Shown here: positions 11,591-23,070 of the stretch, piece after piece | How the letters are laid out: every line of letters starts with the position of its first letter | Numbering within the stretch: the first letter of the stretch is position 1 | Made by a program: the position numbers and the translations under genes | The notes under the pieces: model-generated | What the model saw: the letters and a program-made list of their open reading frames with translations, nothing else | The model's database searches: none | What the model was told of the DNA's origin: nothing | Assembly (NCBI GenBank): GCA_964020085.1 | Contig: OZ026596.1 | Coordinates: 12,510,439 to 12,574,438 of the forward strand | Direction of reading: 5' to 3' | Source: Micromussa lordhowensis | Taxonomy: Eukaryota; Cnidaria; Anthozoa; Scleractinia; Lobophylliidae | Length of the DNA stretch: 64,000 nucleotides

Positions 11591-14225
11591 TTCTTGCAGC
11601 GACTCTGAAAGGAGAATCATTCTGGCCAACTTAAATATGAATTCTGTTCAAATATCTCTCTGCAATATTAATGCCCCAAACAACCTTCAGGTGCAAAACA
11701 CCTTTGTGAAAGATTTAAATCAGTTTTTACTCTCTAGTGCTATTGTCAGCCGACTTATATGTTGGAGGCGACTGGAATGTGGCACTCTATGCCATCCACA
11801 ATCGTGATTATTATGCGATCGTGATTATATAATTGTAATCTGTGAAGAATTAGATTTGATTGATATACTGAGGAAGAAAAAGCCTAATGCAAAACTATTT
11901 ACTTATGAATCAAAACCGCTAAGAATGAAATCGAGAATTGACTACTTCTTAATTGCAAATTCAATGTCTCATCTAGTTTCTCATGTTAATATTGGAGTTT
12001 TAATTGCCCCAGATCAAGTTAAGTTAAAGCGGTTAAGTTAAATGTCAATTTGACATCCAACAAACGAGGGCCTGGTCTGTGGAAGTTCAACAACTCTCTG
12101 TTACTTGATGACCAATTCATCTGCTTGATCGAGACTAATTATTCGGCCATAAGTCAAAAATTTTGCGAATTGGATGATAAACAGCTAAAATGAGAAATGA
12201 TGAAGATGGAGTTGAGGGGCAAACGCAAGGCCCGAAAGTCTAGAGAATACATAGAAAGTTTGGAGCAACGGCTTGCCGAAACGGAAGCGTTAATCAACAA
12301 CAGTAATGAGGATGACAGTAACTTAGAAACTAAATTAACGCTGCAGGAGCAGCTAAAAAAAGAATTACAATATCTCTACGAAAAGAAGGGTGAAGGTGCA
12401 ATGTTTCGCTCTAAACTTCGATGGACCGAACAGGGAGAAAAACCAACAAGGCATTTTTTCAATATGGAGGCAAAAATTTTTTATCAGATGACTATCACGG
12501 AGCTGGAAACTAGCGAGGGGGTTAAAATAACAGGCCACAAGCAGTTATTACAAGAAATCGAAAATTTTTATCAGAATTTATACCAATCAGAATGTGCTGG
12601 TTCACATGAACTCTTCGCAGACTTCGTCCGCTCCGTGCAACTTCTTTAGTTGAGTGACGATGACAAAGAAAATTTGGAAGGAGAATTAACCATCGCAGAA
12701 TGCCGTCTGATTTTAAAAACCTTCAATTTCGGCAAATCACCAGGTGAAGACGGCCCTACAGTAGAGTTCTATATGAAGTTCTTTGAGCTTCTAGAAAGAG
12801 ACTTAGTTGAACGTCTAAACACAGCATATTCGAGAGGGGAGCTGTCAATTTCACAGAGAAGGGGGGTTGTCACTCTTATTCCAAAGGCAGACTCCGACAC
12901 TCTGAAGCTCACAAACTGGCGGCCAATAACCTTGTTAAATGTCGACTACAAGATTGCGTCTAAAGCAATAGCTACACGAATTAAAAAGGTGCTTCCGCAT
13001 ACTGACCAAACAGGCTTTATGAAAGACAGATTTATCGGTCAGAATATACGTTTACTATGTGACCTCTTAGAACAGACTGAACTGGAAAATATACTGAACA
13101 TTCTCTTTCGCAAAGCCTTTGACACAATCGAGTGACCAATGATTCAACAAGTCCTGTCAATTTTCAACTTTGGTGCCTATTAAGCGTTGGATAGAAACTA
13201 TCTACTGTAATGCAGAGAGTTCCGTTATTAATAATGGCTTCACTACTAGGCAGCTTAAACTGTCGCGAGGAGTAAGGCAAGGTTGTCCACTATCACCCTA
13301 CCTGTCTATTTCATCTGTAGAGATACTTGCGTCTAAACTACGGCAAGACAATTCGGTTTGTGGCGTTTTTATCTTTCATAAGGAACTTAAAATTAGCCAA
13401 TTTGCGGACGACACCTCTCTCATCTGCAGCGACCTAATATTGGTCCAAAACGCCTTGCTTATACTAAACGAGCTCGGGATTTGATCTGGCTTAAAACTCA
13501 ACGAATCTAAAACAAAATCTCTTTGGCTAGGTCCATGGAGACAACGTACCGAAAGACCTCATATGGATGAACCGCTTAAAGTCTTGGGGATTCACATCTC
13601 TTACGATAAGACTGGAAACGAGAGAAAAATGTTAGCAAAAAAATTGAAAACCTTAATGCAAAACTGGGTACCTGGAGATCGCGCCAACTTTCTGTCTTCG
13701 GGCGGTGTTTACTGAATCGTTAAGTCTCTGGGGATTTCACAGATCGTTCACTCCCCTGCCGTGTTAGACATTCGATTGTTAAATTTATTTGGAAGGAAAA
13801 GCAGGACAAAATTAAAAGGGAAGTTCTATATCAAGATTATGAAAGAGGTGGTCTGCGTGTTAACACACGTTGAAACTCTTGTGTAAGGCTTTACGTTTAG
13901 CATGGATTCAAAGATTCCTAAAAAGTCATTGACAGCTGGGAACTAGATAATTGGAAAGTCATTCCATGTTCCTTCTTTAAGAAATATGGGGGCTTATACT
14001 TTTTGCTTCACTGTAACATTGATGCAAAATTTCGACTGAAATGCCATCCTTCTACAAGCAAATTCTGAGTTTCTTTTTGGAACTGAAGAGTATCTATGAC
14101 ACGAACGCAGATCAGGAATTAATCCTTTTTAACAACAAAGAAATACAAATAGGTGGTAAAACTGTGTTTTATCAGGATTGGTTTGACCAAGGAGTCTACT
14201 CAATTTGTGACATTCTCGATTCTGA

Positions 14226-14308
14226 AAGTGAAGAATGATCCTCGCAGTGAATATTTTCCAATTTAAGCAACTGGAAAGAAGAAGCCTGAAAAAAAAAAAA
14301 AAAAATCA

Positions 14309-14342
<34 letters not shown>

Positions 14343-14482
14343 GATACCTGTGCGATGCTCTACCAACTGAGCTATGAAGCCACACATTGGGAGCGAGGTC
14401 AGTTTGTTGAGTTCATATCTTCCCGTGAGGAGTGAAATGATGTAAATATATATGAAATAATTCATATTTGAACTGCGGTCAT
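14226..14482 (-). mobile_element. 257-bp tRNA-bearing element inserted in the LINE, 7-bp TSD
   Basis: The 7-bp attctga occurs at 14219-14225 and again at 14483-14489. Removing 14226-14482 and one duplicate joins LINE codons in frame (ILDSDGMYLNFADF), the sequence expected for this part of ORF2. The insert holds a tRNA-like gene on the minus strand followed by a run of about 17 T (minus strand), a strong Pol III terminator. Its outer ends are loosely inverted (ATGATCcTCGCAGT and ATGACCGCAGT). It could be a SINE-like unit or a small DNA element that captured a tRNA. I recall near-identical repeats in other coral genomes. Confidence 0.8.
14310..14381 (-). tRNA. tRNA-like gene, Thr(GGT)-like anticodon, lacks U33
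   Basis: Seventy-two bases fold as 7-2-4-8-4-1-5-7-5-5-5-7-5-7. The acceptor stem (GGCTTCA/TGAAGCC), D-arm (GCTC AGTTGGTA GAGC) and T-arm (ACGGG TTCGAAT CCCGT) are perfect. The anticodon stem is weak (one wobble and one A-C mismatch). The loop CAGGTAT puts GGT at 34-36 but A instead of the near-universal U at 33. The A box and B box (GGTTCGAATCC) are intact and a long T run follows. The sequence can probably be transcribed by Pol III but is doubtful as a decoding tRNA. No intron; CCA is not encoded. Confidence 0.65.
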
Positions 14483-15643
14483 ATTCTGATGGAATGTACT
14501 TGAATTTTGCAGATTTTTGTCGGAAATTTTCAGTCAAGTCCAATTTTCTCACCTTTTTTCAAATTCTGTCGGCTATTCCTAAACGACTGCTGGTAGAAGC
14601 AAGAGACTCTCTTGGCACCAATAGCTCTTATCGCAGTTATCAGCGGTTTGACATGCAAACGAGGCGAAAGGGTCAATACTGCATTGTATTGACCCTTTAG
14701 CCTCGTTTGTGTGCCGCTCTAAACAAAGGAATATTTGACAGCGGGCTCAACTCCGATAACAGCTATTCAAGTTTTACTCCAGGGAATTCTACTTTTCACT
14801 TGTCACCGTCGCTGTTGATCGACCTATCCAAATTAACATGTAAAGATTACTATTGGCTTTTTTTTGAACAGGAAGGAACCTTGCGCAACTGGCCCTAACA
14901 AATGGCAACGCGACCTTCCACAGTCTACTCTCTCTTGGAGCACAATTTTTAAGCGGATAAAGTCAATCAGTAAGCAAAATAAATTAAAAGAATTTTTCTA
15001 CAAACTTACTCATCGAATTGTCACCACAAAGAAAGAATTACATTTATATGGAATTGAAGACAACAAGAGCTGTCATTACTGTGGGGATGACGACTCTTTA
15101 CTTCACTCTTTCTTAGGTTGTCAAACTCCGGAAAGTGCTATGCGGGTTTAATGAAAAGGAAAACTCTTCCATCACATTAAACTCAGAAGAAATACTCTTC
15201 GGAGTAGCTACTGATAACGATAATAAAATTAAACAACTAAATTTCTGCCTCCTCTATGCTAAATTCTACTTTCACTTCCAGAAAATCAACCAACGTGCAT
15301 GTAATTGGGATGCTTTTGTCCGGAAACTAAATTTTATGTTGAGAATAGAAGGTTTCGCTTAGTTTTAATTTGTCATCTACATCTCGTAATCGCAACAAAC
15401 AAACAAATAAAAATTACCATCTTAGCAGTTAGGCAAATTAAATAGAATATAGCATCAGAAAACGTATTGTAGTTACCCGTAAGTGTTGTATGTAGCGCGT
15501 ATTGTTGATGTTGAAAAAAAAAGGAAACGTACTGTAGGTTAGTTTATGGTAAGCATTGTATTGTAAGTAGTTTATTGTAATTAGCGTGCTATAGGTAAAT
15601 TCTTTGTAAGTATTGTATTAAGTTTACAAGTGTGAAAAAAAAA

Positions 15644-15660
15644 ATGATAGTTGCCCCTCT
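15644..15660 (+). repeat. LINE target-site duplication, 3' copy
   Basis: atgatagttgcccctct directly after the LINE A-run, identical to the inverted copy at 9831-9847. Both flanks of the original site also carry AAACACTCTATTGT, at 9867-9880 and about 15730-15743. In LINE orientation these are inverted, so the LINE probably landed inside an older palindromic repeat. Confidence 0.85.
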
Positions 15661-16176
15661 GAAATGTGTTCTTAAAACTAGCGTAGCTTAGCTTCTCGGC
15701 CAAATATTTGTTTAAGAACATCAACAACAGAAACACTCTATTGTTTTCAAATAGTGTCTCTCCGCGGACGAATATTGTTGCGTTACGTGATCAATTAAAA
15801 CCAATTAGAATATGAGAAAATTTAGTGGTGAACTATAAGTTATAATAGTTTGTATGTATGTATAACTGCTATATAACTTTTTTTGCAGGCTTTAACTTCA
15901 CAACTGCTTAAGTTGAGTGTATAATTGTGTAGTTGTGTGTAGTTCAAATATATAATCTTTCATATATATTCATTTGCAAAGCAGTGCTATGTTAAACAAA
16001 AGTGCGACGAATTAGCGTTGTGTGCACAAACAAAATGATGTTGCAAAGAAAATGAAATATTCAGAAGAATTAGAGATCGTCACGCTATGTTTGCTAATTG
16101 TAATATTAACAATCGTGAGTACCAAAATAAAGATAAAAAATAGAGAAATTAGTGTACATGCGAACTCTTAAACACA

Positions 16177-16743
16177 TTATATCCTGTTTCCGCAAAAATG
16201 TGTCGCTGCATCAAATGTAGACTTAGAATAAGGAGCAACAATGACAGTATCAAGTTTGTACAAAAGATGAAAAAAATGACGTTCTACAAGGTCAACAACT
16301 GCATCGAAATTTGTCGAGTAGTAGAGAGTCTTTGGGAAAATATCTATATTCGTATAGCTGTAATACATCATCAAGTTGTGTACAAGAATGTGAGCCACAT
16401 GGGTCATTGTGCTACACTGAATCGTCCTTGAATGACATTAAAAACAATCCCGGGCCTCCTATTCATAGTATTGATCCTACGCTAACAATCAAGGCACCAT
16501 ATAGTCAAGGTGATGTACTTCGGTGAAAGTGCCGGAAAACAATGTGTTGCTATGAGTTTGAGTGCTTTGATTTGTAATAAGATAAAAAAGATGCAAAGCT
16601 GTAATGACCTGGTACAAATTATGAAGATGGGTAATCAATTTGTATTCAACAATGTCGCAATATACAGGCAGGTATATTTTATGCAAACAGAATTCCCATC
16701 AATAATTGCTATGTGTGAGAAAAATTACCAGCATAAATTATAG
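16177..16743 (+). pseudogene. Relic with 2A-like NPGP motif followed by OTU/protease-like segment
   Basis: One frame ends with SSLNDIKNNPGPPIHSID. The core DIKNNPGP fits the 2A ribosome-skipping consensus D-(V/I)-E-x-N-P-G-P apart from Lys for Glu. After about 15 residues a 1-base frame change leads to GESAGKQCVAMSLSALIC, then MKMGNQFVFNN and MQTEFPSIIAMCEKNYQ. A G-(K/N)-Q-C-x3-(S/A)-L start is what I recall from cysteine-protease-like (OTU-like) domains that follow 2A motifs in cnidarian mobile-element proteins. The catalytic His and the C-terminus cannot be read; the sequence degrades after 16743. Probable transposon-derived pseudogene. Confidence 0.45.
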
Positions 16744-16878
16744 GGAAAGCCACACTGGTAATCATTGTGATCCAATAATTGAGGGATATCAGTGCAGTAT
16801 GCCAAAAAACAGAGCTTGGGAATCACCCTTGTCATAAAATAATTCTTCATTTCATTCTGACAATAGAATGTATTGGTG

Positions 16879-17172
16879 TTAGTATCTATCATACTGCAGG
16901 CTGCTTATAGTGACATTAATAAACTTATCATCACAGTCAAATGGAAGAACAGAAATGGAGTCCTGACCATCCAGTAAAAGTTCGCTTGAGGGATCACCAC
17001 CCAAAGCTTCCGCGTGATATGCTATTGGTTTGCGGTGGTCCGTTACTATTGTCTTCATTCTGTACACCTTTCCTGTGACAATATATCCCTTGAATGATGT
17101 CTTTGACACAGTTTTCCAGATCCGTATTGGCTTTTTAAAGTGATTGATGAAAGTGACGCTCACGCAGCTCAC
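16879..17172 (-). CDS. Uncharacterised ORF
   Basis: A 97-codon frame: SVTFINHFKKPIRIWKTVSK, then GYIVTGKVYRMKTIVTDHRK and SSELLLDGQDSISVLPFD. It has alternating beta-like hydrophobics and no low complexity, so it looks more protein-like than its neighbours. I do not recognise the family. Possible exon or repeat-derived fragment. Confidence 0.25.
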   Translation of the reverse strand: MSCVSVTFINHFKKPIRIWKTVSKTSFKGYIVTGKVYRMKTIVTDHRKPIAYHAEALGGDPSSELLLDGQDSISVLPFDCDDKFINVTISSLQYDRY

Positions 17173-17280
17173 TAAAATGCAGTTAAAAAAAGAACAAACT
17201 CAGTAACTCCGTTTATTCGTAAGACAGGCACGAGATTTTCTAATGAAAATTGCAAGTAATGGTAATAGCACTGAGTGGAG

Positions 17281-17314
17281 TCCAATTCGGTCTGTATTCA
17301 TACGAGTGATAATC

Positions 17315-17341
<27 letters not shown>
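17281..17341. repeat. Nearly perfect 61-bp hairpin
   Basis: tccaattcggtctgta at the left end pairs with tacagaccgaattgga at the right. The inner part also pairs, with a few mismatches (TCATACgaGTGA / TCACgaGTATGA). Likely the end or whole of a small foldback repeat. Confidence 0.75.
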
Positions 17342-17345
<4 letters not shown>

Positions 17346-17930
17346 ACGAAGTCTTATTACCAATTAATCATAAAAAATACAATTTCCGAGAAAAGAAGAA
17401 TAGCCAAGTTATGGAAGATAGGGAAAATTTGCATTAAAATACAGTACCTACAAAGGAGACGTAAACATTCTAAGGCCACCGCACCTACTACCGGCAATTA
17501 GGCGCCAAAAACACAAAAGCTAGCGTGTGCATGCACGCACGTAATTACAACTTTGATTGTGATTGGTTGATTTAAACTACAACTTCGAATGTGATTGGCT
17601 TATTGAACTCTCCGAAAACAAACTGTCCAATAACAAACTGTCCAATAACAACTTGGCAAGTGAATTAGTGGAAAATAGGAGTTTTTTAAAACCAATCACG
17701 ATCGAGGAAATTGTAATTTTTATGATTATGAATTAAATCGTACTTATTCAAAGCCTAGCTGATTAGAAACGTGACCTATAAAATTTCAGTAGTGAAAAAA
17801 TCCGTTGGTCAAATTAGCAACACCAGCGATGAATGGACTCGTTTTAAAATGAAAACAAAAAGCAGATATAAAATTACTCTGGTTTTGAAACTTCGAAATC
17901 CTAAATTTAAATCTCACTCACAAGTGTAAC

Positions 17931-18061
17931 TTTTCATGCGCCTGTCCTGTTACGATTATGAATTTCGTCTTAGCTGTGGTTCAGCCGAGTGGATCTGCAT
18001 ACATTACTTTGACAAAGTTATGACGAAATTCATTGTCAATAACAGGACAGACGCATGAAAA
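17931..18061. mobile_element. Foldback element
   Basis: Arms of about 40 bp. The left arm starts ttttcatgcgcctgtcctgt and ends aatttcgtc at 17969. The right arm runs from gacgaaatt at 18022 to the reverse complement of the start. The spacer is about 52 bp. No coding. Confidence 0.65.
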
Positions 18062-21000
18062 AACTGACGCCAATTTCGATTTGTTTTTACCAAAACAAGT
18101 TGTCAAGCTGTCTGTTCTCGCTGGTTGACGCAAGGCATCGCATAAATTAATGTGTCTGTCTGCTTATTGACAATGAAAATTAGCCAATGAGCGCTCGAGA
18201 ATTTCTGCAGTTATCATAAAAAAAAACGTGGTGATATCGGGATCCCAGAATATTGCGGATAATCGATGTGGGTGCACAATGCCAACTTCACCAAATAAAA
18301 AAATCTCCCAATCTAATTTTAGGCAAAATAATGCACTCGCCCTCGCTTTCGAAGAGCGATAATCAACTCAGCTGACTTTCCTTTTGTAGAAAACTTGGTC
18401 TTGTAGTTTAATTCTTAAATAGGAAAAGAAGATATTTCCTTTTCCCTTGGTTAAGACCCCCGCGAGGTTTGATCCTTTTTAACTTGCAAAATAACATTTT
18501 CCAAGTTGAAGGTATGGATAGGAGATTCACTCGATCCTTTCTTTGCTCCTTCACTTTGTAAATCCGCTGACCAATGAATAAGGTTTTCGCAGTTTAAGTT
18601 ATTTTATTTGAGGTGGAGGTCAAACGATTCCTCCTCACCTAAATTTCAAATATGTCTGGGTAATAAGAAGGGGCTAATGCAACAGAGAAAAGGAAAAAGG
18701 AAAATTTGTATTCGATTATTTTTCAGAGTTTTAACGAACGGAACGTCTCAACAATGTAAATTTATTGTGTGGCTTACACGAAGTGTATAGCCACACTATG
18801 GCATCGCCTGATTTATCTGTTTGTCTACGAGAGTCGAGCGCCTGTCACGTGGTCTAGTATCTACGTCGAACTATTGTAGCATTTGAGTTTAGTTCTCCTG
18901 GCACAAGCCGCAGTTCGAGTAATTTTTTTCAGGTGATCGTATCACGAGTTAGTTTTCCTCGCACAATCTAACAGACACAGACCCGGTGGCTCGTGTTGCA
19001 CTGGTTGAATCTTCGGTACGGGTTGTACTGTTGTAGTTTTCACGGTTGCATTGTGGTTTATCCAGTACCGCATAAATTTACGCTGACGAGGAAACTCATT
19101 GCGTTCGTAGAACGCAGTCATGATGCAGACTTCAGTGTGTATCTGTTCGCAAAACTTCAGCCGTTCACATAAAGATAATTATTTCAACAACAGATCGCCT
19201 GTCGTCCGCAACATACAACTACGTTGACGAAGCTCAACTTCAGCTGTGTTATTTCGGTTCTCTACCTGAGCTTTGTCATCAGAAACCTGTAAGAGTAAGC
19301 CAGAACTAAGGAACAGCAAAATGGTGACTATTTTTCTTCATCAGAGCGGAGATAGTAATTATTGCCAGTCGCACGGAGTTTGTTTACAATAAACCACGAA
19401 TAAACCGACAAGCGAGTGCAAATGTTACAGATGTTAGCTGATATGTGTGCTTCCAGCTTAGAATACTTGATGTAACACAAGTATGTGTTTAAAAAAAGGC
19501 CTTTATGATAAAACATTACCTGTAAAAGTGAAACTGAGATGTTTAGCATGAGTTTTAAAGAGAAATGTTTTATTAAATTTGCGAGTTTACCGAAACTAGA
19601 GCCGTCACGCAATGTGTCACCAAAGGTCATCAAATTTGGTTTTATCAACTGAGTTGATAATATATACGTAATTTAGAACTGTTAACCCTTTCAACAAACT
19701 TAATTACTAGAAAATCAACTTGCATCTCTGCGGATGAAAATTTGAAACTTCTTGTTTAAAGTTCATCAACAAAGTACGTAAACCTATAAACAAACTTAAT
19801 AGCAAACAGGATTCTCATTGAATAACAAATTGGGCAACGCTAATTACATCACCGGAAATTAACTTGTTGGTTTGACAGTATACGTGCTATCAATGAACTT
19901 TTCTAATTTGATATTCCACTGATAAAACCATCATCTGTTGTTTAATCACAACCATTATTTCTTTGACATCAAATTTGAAGTAGCACATTATAAGGGAGGG
20001 TCCCACTGTGGCCTTTTTTTATGTCGCGTCATGGTCGTCCCAGATATATGTCGAGACATTTACACCACAGGAGTCATGGAGGTCGCACGTGCGCGACATA
20101 AATGATATTTGAAACCAGACTCTCAGCTCTTAATATTTCACGCGCGAAATTCCATCTCTCCCTTTGGTTGCACGTTTTTGCTTCTCCTGAGGCAGCTAAG
20201 GGACTGTTGACGGCTGTTTTGGCTGGCGATATTCAAAAGCCCGGTCAAAAGACGGCTGCGTGGTCGAAGGCTGCGAGTGTTGAGAAAAATCTGCGAGCCA
20301 AATGGTGACAACAAACTATCCCCATACTGAAAATAATCAAATTGGTGTGGGTCAAAATTCGCCATAAGGACTAGATTAACCGTTTGTAGAGAAAACCGAG
20401 CAGTGCACACGTGTTGTCGTTGCAGAATTTCGAAATCCAGTTTCCGCCAGTATTGACGTTGCGACAGAAGAAAAACAAAATCTGATCGCGACAAAAGGGT
20501 CGCACTTGTAGTAAGCAAGCGATGACAGATTTAATGTCCAATGTAAACACCAAAAGCGTAAGTGCGACCCCGGCCTATAGCAACTGAAAACTGCAAATGA
20601 ATTGTGCCCTGATTTTATTCACTACTATCTCCTCTATTTCAAAGAACCCCTGTTTATTTTCTCCATGTTTTTTCTTCAACTGGAAAACGTCTGGTTAATT
20701 TGTAATTACCCAAACCTAATTTGCACTCTTATCAATAAGAACATCGTCATAGCTGAACCGAAGAAGAAAACAACCCGAGTACTTGGATGACAAGCTATAC
20801 TTATTGGGGAGGGAGGGAGGCGGGTAGGTTTCTAAAAAAAACTGGGGAACTGCGTCAGCTGCGTTTCTGAAAACAACATAATAGCTTGGAAACAGTGAAA
20901 TACTGTGGTGTTATTGTCTTCAATGTTACCTAAACATCTACCAATCGTGTAGTATACTGTTAAAAATCGTAAGCCACACATGTACGCATCGCGGACCTAT

Positions 21001-21182
21001 TTTTATGTATGTTTGCACTTTCCTGAGTAAGTGACGCAAATTGCATAATAAGTGTGATAATAAAAATTATAATAATTATTTGAAAATATTGAAGGCCGCA
21101 GCCAGAATAAAACATGGTAAAATTTAGAAACGATATCTGGCAGAAACGATTAAAAAATCAAAAGCTTTCGACTGCCTAGTAT
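18062..21182. other. No gene recognised
   Basis: AT-rich repeats and unique-looking sequence. A small hairpin at about 18769-18799 pairs gtgtggct-tacac with gtgt-agccacac, and short inverted repeats occur near 20029-20104 (tttatgtcgcg) and 20497-20567 (gggtcgcactt). A minus ORF at 20138-20518 has no recognisable motifs. G-rich purine tract near 20808-20826. Confidence 0.4.
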
Positions 21183-21720
21183 TTAAGAATCTACAAAATC
21201 CTTTACCAGTTTACGTTTCATGTTAAATTTCAAAGCAGATACTGATTTAAAGGTTCTAAGATAACTGTCCATAGAGTTCCAAATACTAAGTGTTCTATAA
21301 TAAAAAGTCCTTTGACCACTAGCAGTCTTGAAAAGCGGAATATTCAGCATTTGTGAACTTCTTGTGGTACGCCTGCTAATTTCAAGTATAACAGAGTTGC
21401 TACTGGTAGCCATGTAAGCTCTTTTAGGACTGGTGTGATGTGATCATCATATTTGCGCGTCTGGGTCACAACTCTGAACTTTGTAATTTATTCACGTTAC
21501 GCTTCGATGTGTTCGCACATACGTTTAAAAAAGCTTACTAAAAACTAAAGCGTTTATTATGGTGAATAGAGTGCGTTTGTCAAAAACGTGCTTTGTGCGG
21601 CTAATCTGACTGAGACAGGACATGCAGGAAGAGACAGTTTTGGTAATGTGTTTGTCATAGGTCAAATTAGTGAGGAGTGACCAATCTAGAATGCATTTGT
21701 CTGCTTCCAAACACCATAAG
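21183..21720 (-). pseudogene. Non-LTR retrotransposon RT C-terminal relic
   Basis: Two minus-strand fragments in different frames. The upstream one has LTYDKHITKTVSSCMSCLSQ and KRTLFTIINALVFSKLF, the thumb and post-RT region of CR1/RTE-like elements. The downstream one has SRRTTRSSQMLNIPLFKTAS then GQRTFYYRTLSIWNSMD, the conserved C-terminal end. The fragments are frameshifted and 5' truncated. The nearest relative in this window is 26621-26911. Confidence 0.7.
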
Positions 21721-21950
21721 TTTAGTTTTGCTTGGGTTCAACAATAAAAGGTTGTTAGAACACCACTGACCTATTCTATGCAACTCATCTCTTAAGTCGG
21801 CAAAGGCTTACGAACTATCTTCATTTTCAAGGAGATAACTAGCTTAGTGTCTACTTAACTCTGAACGCTGTACCTCTGTGGTGCTAAAGGTCATTGATTA
21901 GTGTATATGCTAAATAAAAGTGGTCCAAGTATTGAGGAACGCCGCAGCTG

Positions 21951-23070
21951 ATGGACAGGGGCTTAGGGTTAGGGTTTAGGGCGAACAAATTGACCTTGAA
22001 TATTAAAAAAAGTAATTTTGTCATATTCTGCCCTCCTCAAAGGAAACTTACTCATCAACCTAGAATCGTGATATTTGATAGCAACCAGAACAAGAAGGTG
22101 GCTCTGGAGCATAAAGATTATGTTAAACATCTTGGGATCCTTATTGATAAAAATTTGTCTTGGAAACACCATATTGACTATATAGCCATCAAAGTAAGCA
22201 GAACTGTAGGATTAATCACAAAATTCCGACACTTTCTGCCAACGCATACTCTTTTAAATATATACCATGCTCTTGTAACTCCTTATTTAACATATGGTCT
22301 GGCGATATGGGGCCAGGCTTGTAAATCTTACCTTGACAAGCTTCTAAAATTGCAAAAACGAGCTCTCCGCTTTATCTTTTTCGCTGATTATAGTGAGCAT
22401 GCAATTCCTCTATTTCTTGATGCTCAGGTCTTACCGATAAAATTCCTTTATTATGAATCTATAGCTAATTTGATGTTTGACGTTCGAAATACGTCAGCTC
22501 CGTCTAATATTCAAGATCTATTTCAAGATATATCTAATGTTCATTCTTACAATACACGTTCTTCTACCTCTAATAACTTCTATACCAAACCTTCTAGGCT
22601 ATCCGTTTTAGCAAATTCCTTCTCTCGAATAGGAGTAAAAGTCTGGAATGAAATACCTCAGGCATTAAGAGATCTTTCCAAAAACGCATTTAAAAGAAAA
22701 CTTAAGCAAATTTTATTCAACATTTTAGGTTCACAAGACTCTTATATAGATTTATCTCAGATAATAAAAAATGTAAAGTCCTGGTAATATTTTCCCTTAC
22801 TGTCCTCTTCCAACTACATAAACTGTATCTGTACATTTAATATTTTAAGTTAGGTTAGTGAAACGGTTTTTCTTGTTATTTCTTAATACTGTATTCCTTC
22901 TTTTTATTAATTAATTTTTGTTTGTATATATATATATATATATTTTTTTTTTCTTTTGTAATTTGCTTATTAAGGCATGGCCCGCCCAGATTAGCCTTTG
23001 CTAGTTGCGGGCATGCCCTTTCTGTAAATAGATCTTTAAAATAAATAAATAAATGGTAAATGGTAAAAAG
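21951..23070 (+). pseudogene. 5'-truncated non-LTR retrotransposon, RT C-terminal 260 codons plus 3' UTR
   Basis: The open frame to 22787 covers the RT thumb and C-terminal part: FRANKLTLNIKKSNFVIF, HKDYVKHLGILIDKNLSWKH, LVTPYLTYGLAIWG, LLKLQKRALRFI and VKVWNEIPQALRDLSKNAFK. It is intact from the truncation to the stop. The 3' UTR contains a (TA)n run (22926-22942), a hairpin-forming segment (catggcccgcccagatt) and ends in AAATAAATAAATGG repeats. The lack of lesions suggests a fairly young 5'-truncated insertion. The 5' junction carries telomere-like repeats. Confidence 0.8.
21963..21981 (+). repeat. Short telomere-like repeat
   Basis: ttagggttagggtttaggg, three units of the metazoan telomere motif with one extra T, exactly at the 5' truncation point of the retrotransposon copy. 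The codons resume as CGAACAAATTG directly after it. Confidence 0.6.

Larger units (their letters stand above)
11585..15643 (+). pseudogene. LINE ORF2 remainder: endonuclease C-half, reverse transcriptase, C-terminal domain
   Basis: L1/Tx1-like LINE. It opens with the endonuclease C-half: RRIILANLN, CNINAPNN, GGDWN after a frameshift, and SRIDYFLIA. The linker and RT follow: KARKSREYIESLEQRLAE, LRWTEQGEKPTRHFFN, TLIPKADSD, NWRPITLLNVDYKIASKAI and GFMKDRFIGQNIR. Motif A is degraded (FRKAFDTIE then stop, lacking the leading Asp). RGVRQGCPLSPYL and the catalytic QFADDTSLIC are visible. After the thumb, IKSISKQNKLKEFFYKLTHR and CHYCGDDDSLLHSFLGC give the usual C-terminal Cys-His cluster, and the frame stops at 15362. 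A short 3' UTR and A-run (15635-15643) end it. At least five stops or frameshifts and the 257-bp insertion at 14226-14482 make it non-functional. Confidence 0.85.

Noticed and set aside
11585..15643. Twin-priming as the cause of the LINE inversion
   Set aside because: The 5' target-site duplication and the flank beyond it are inverted too, which twin-priming does not do.
20138..20518. 126-codon minus ORF as a gene
   Set aside because: No motif, no splice partner, and it overlaps short inverted repeats.
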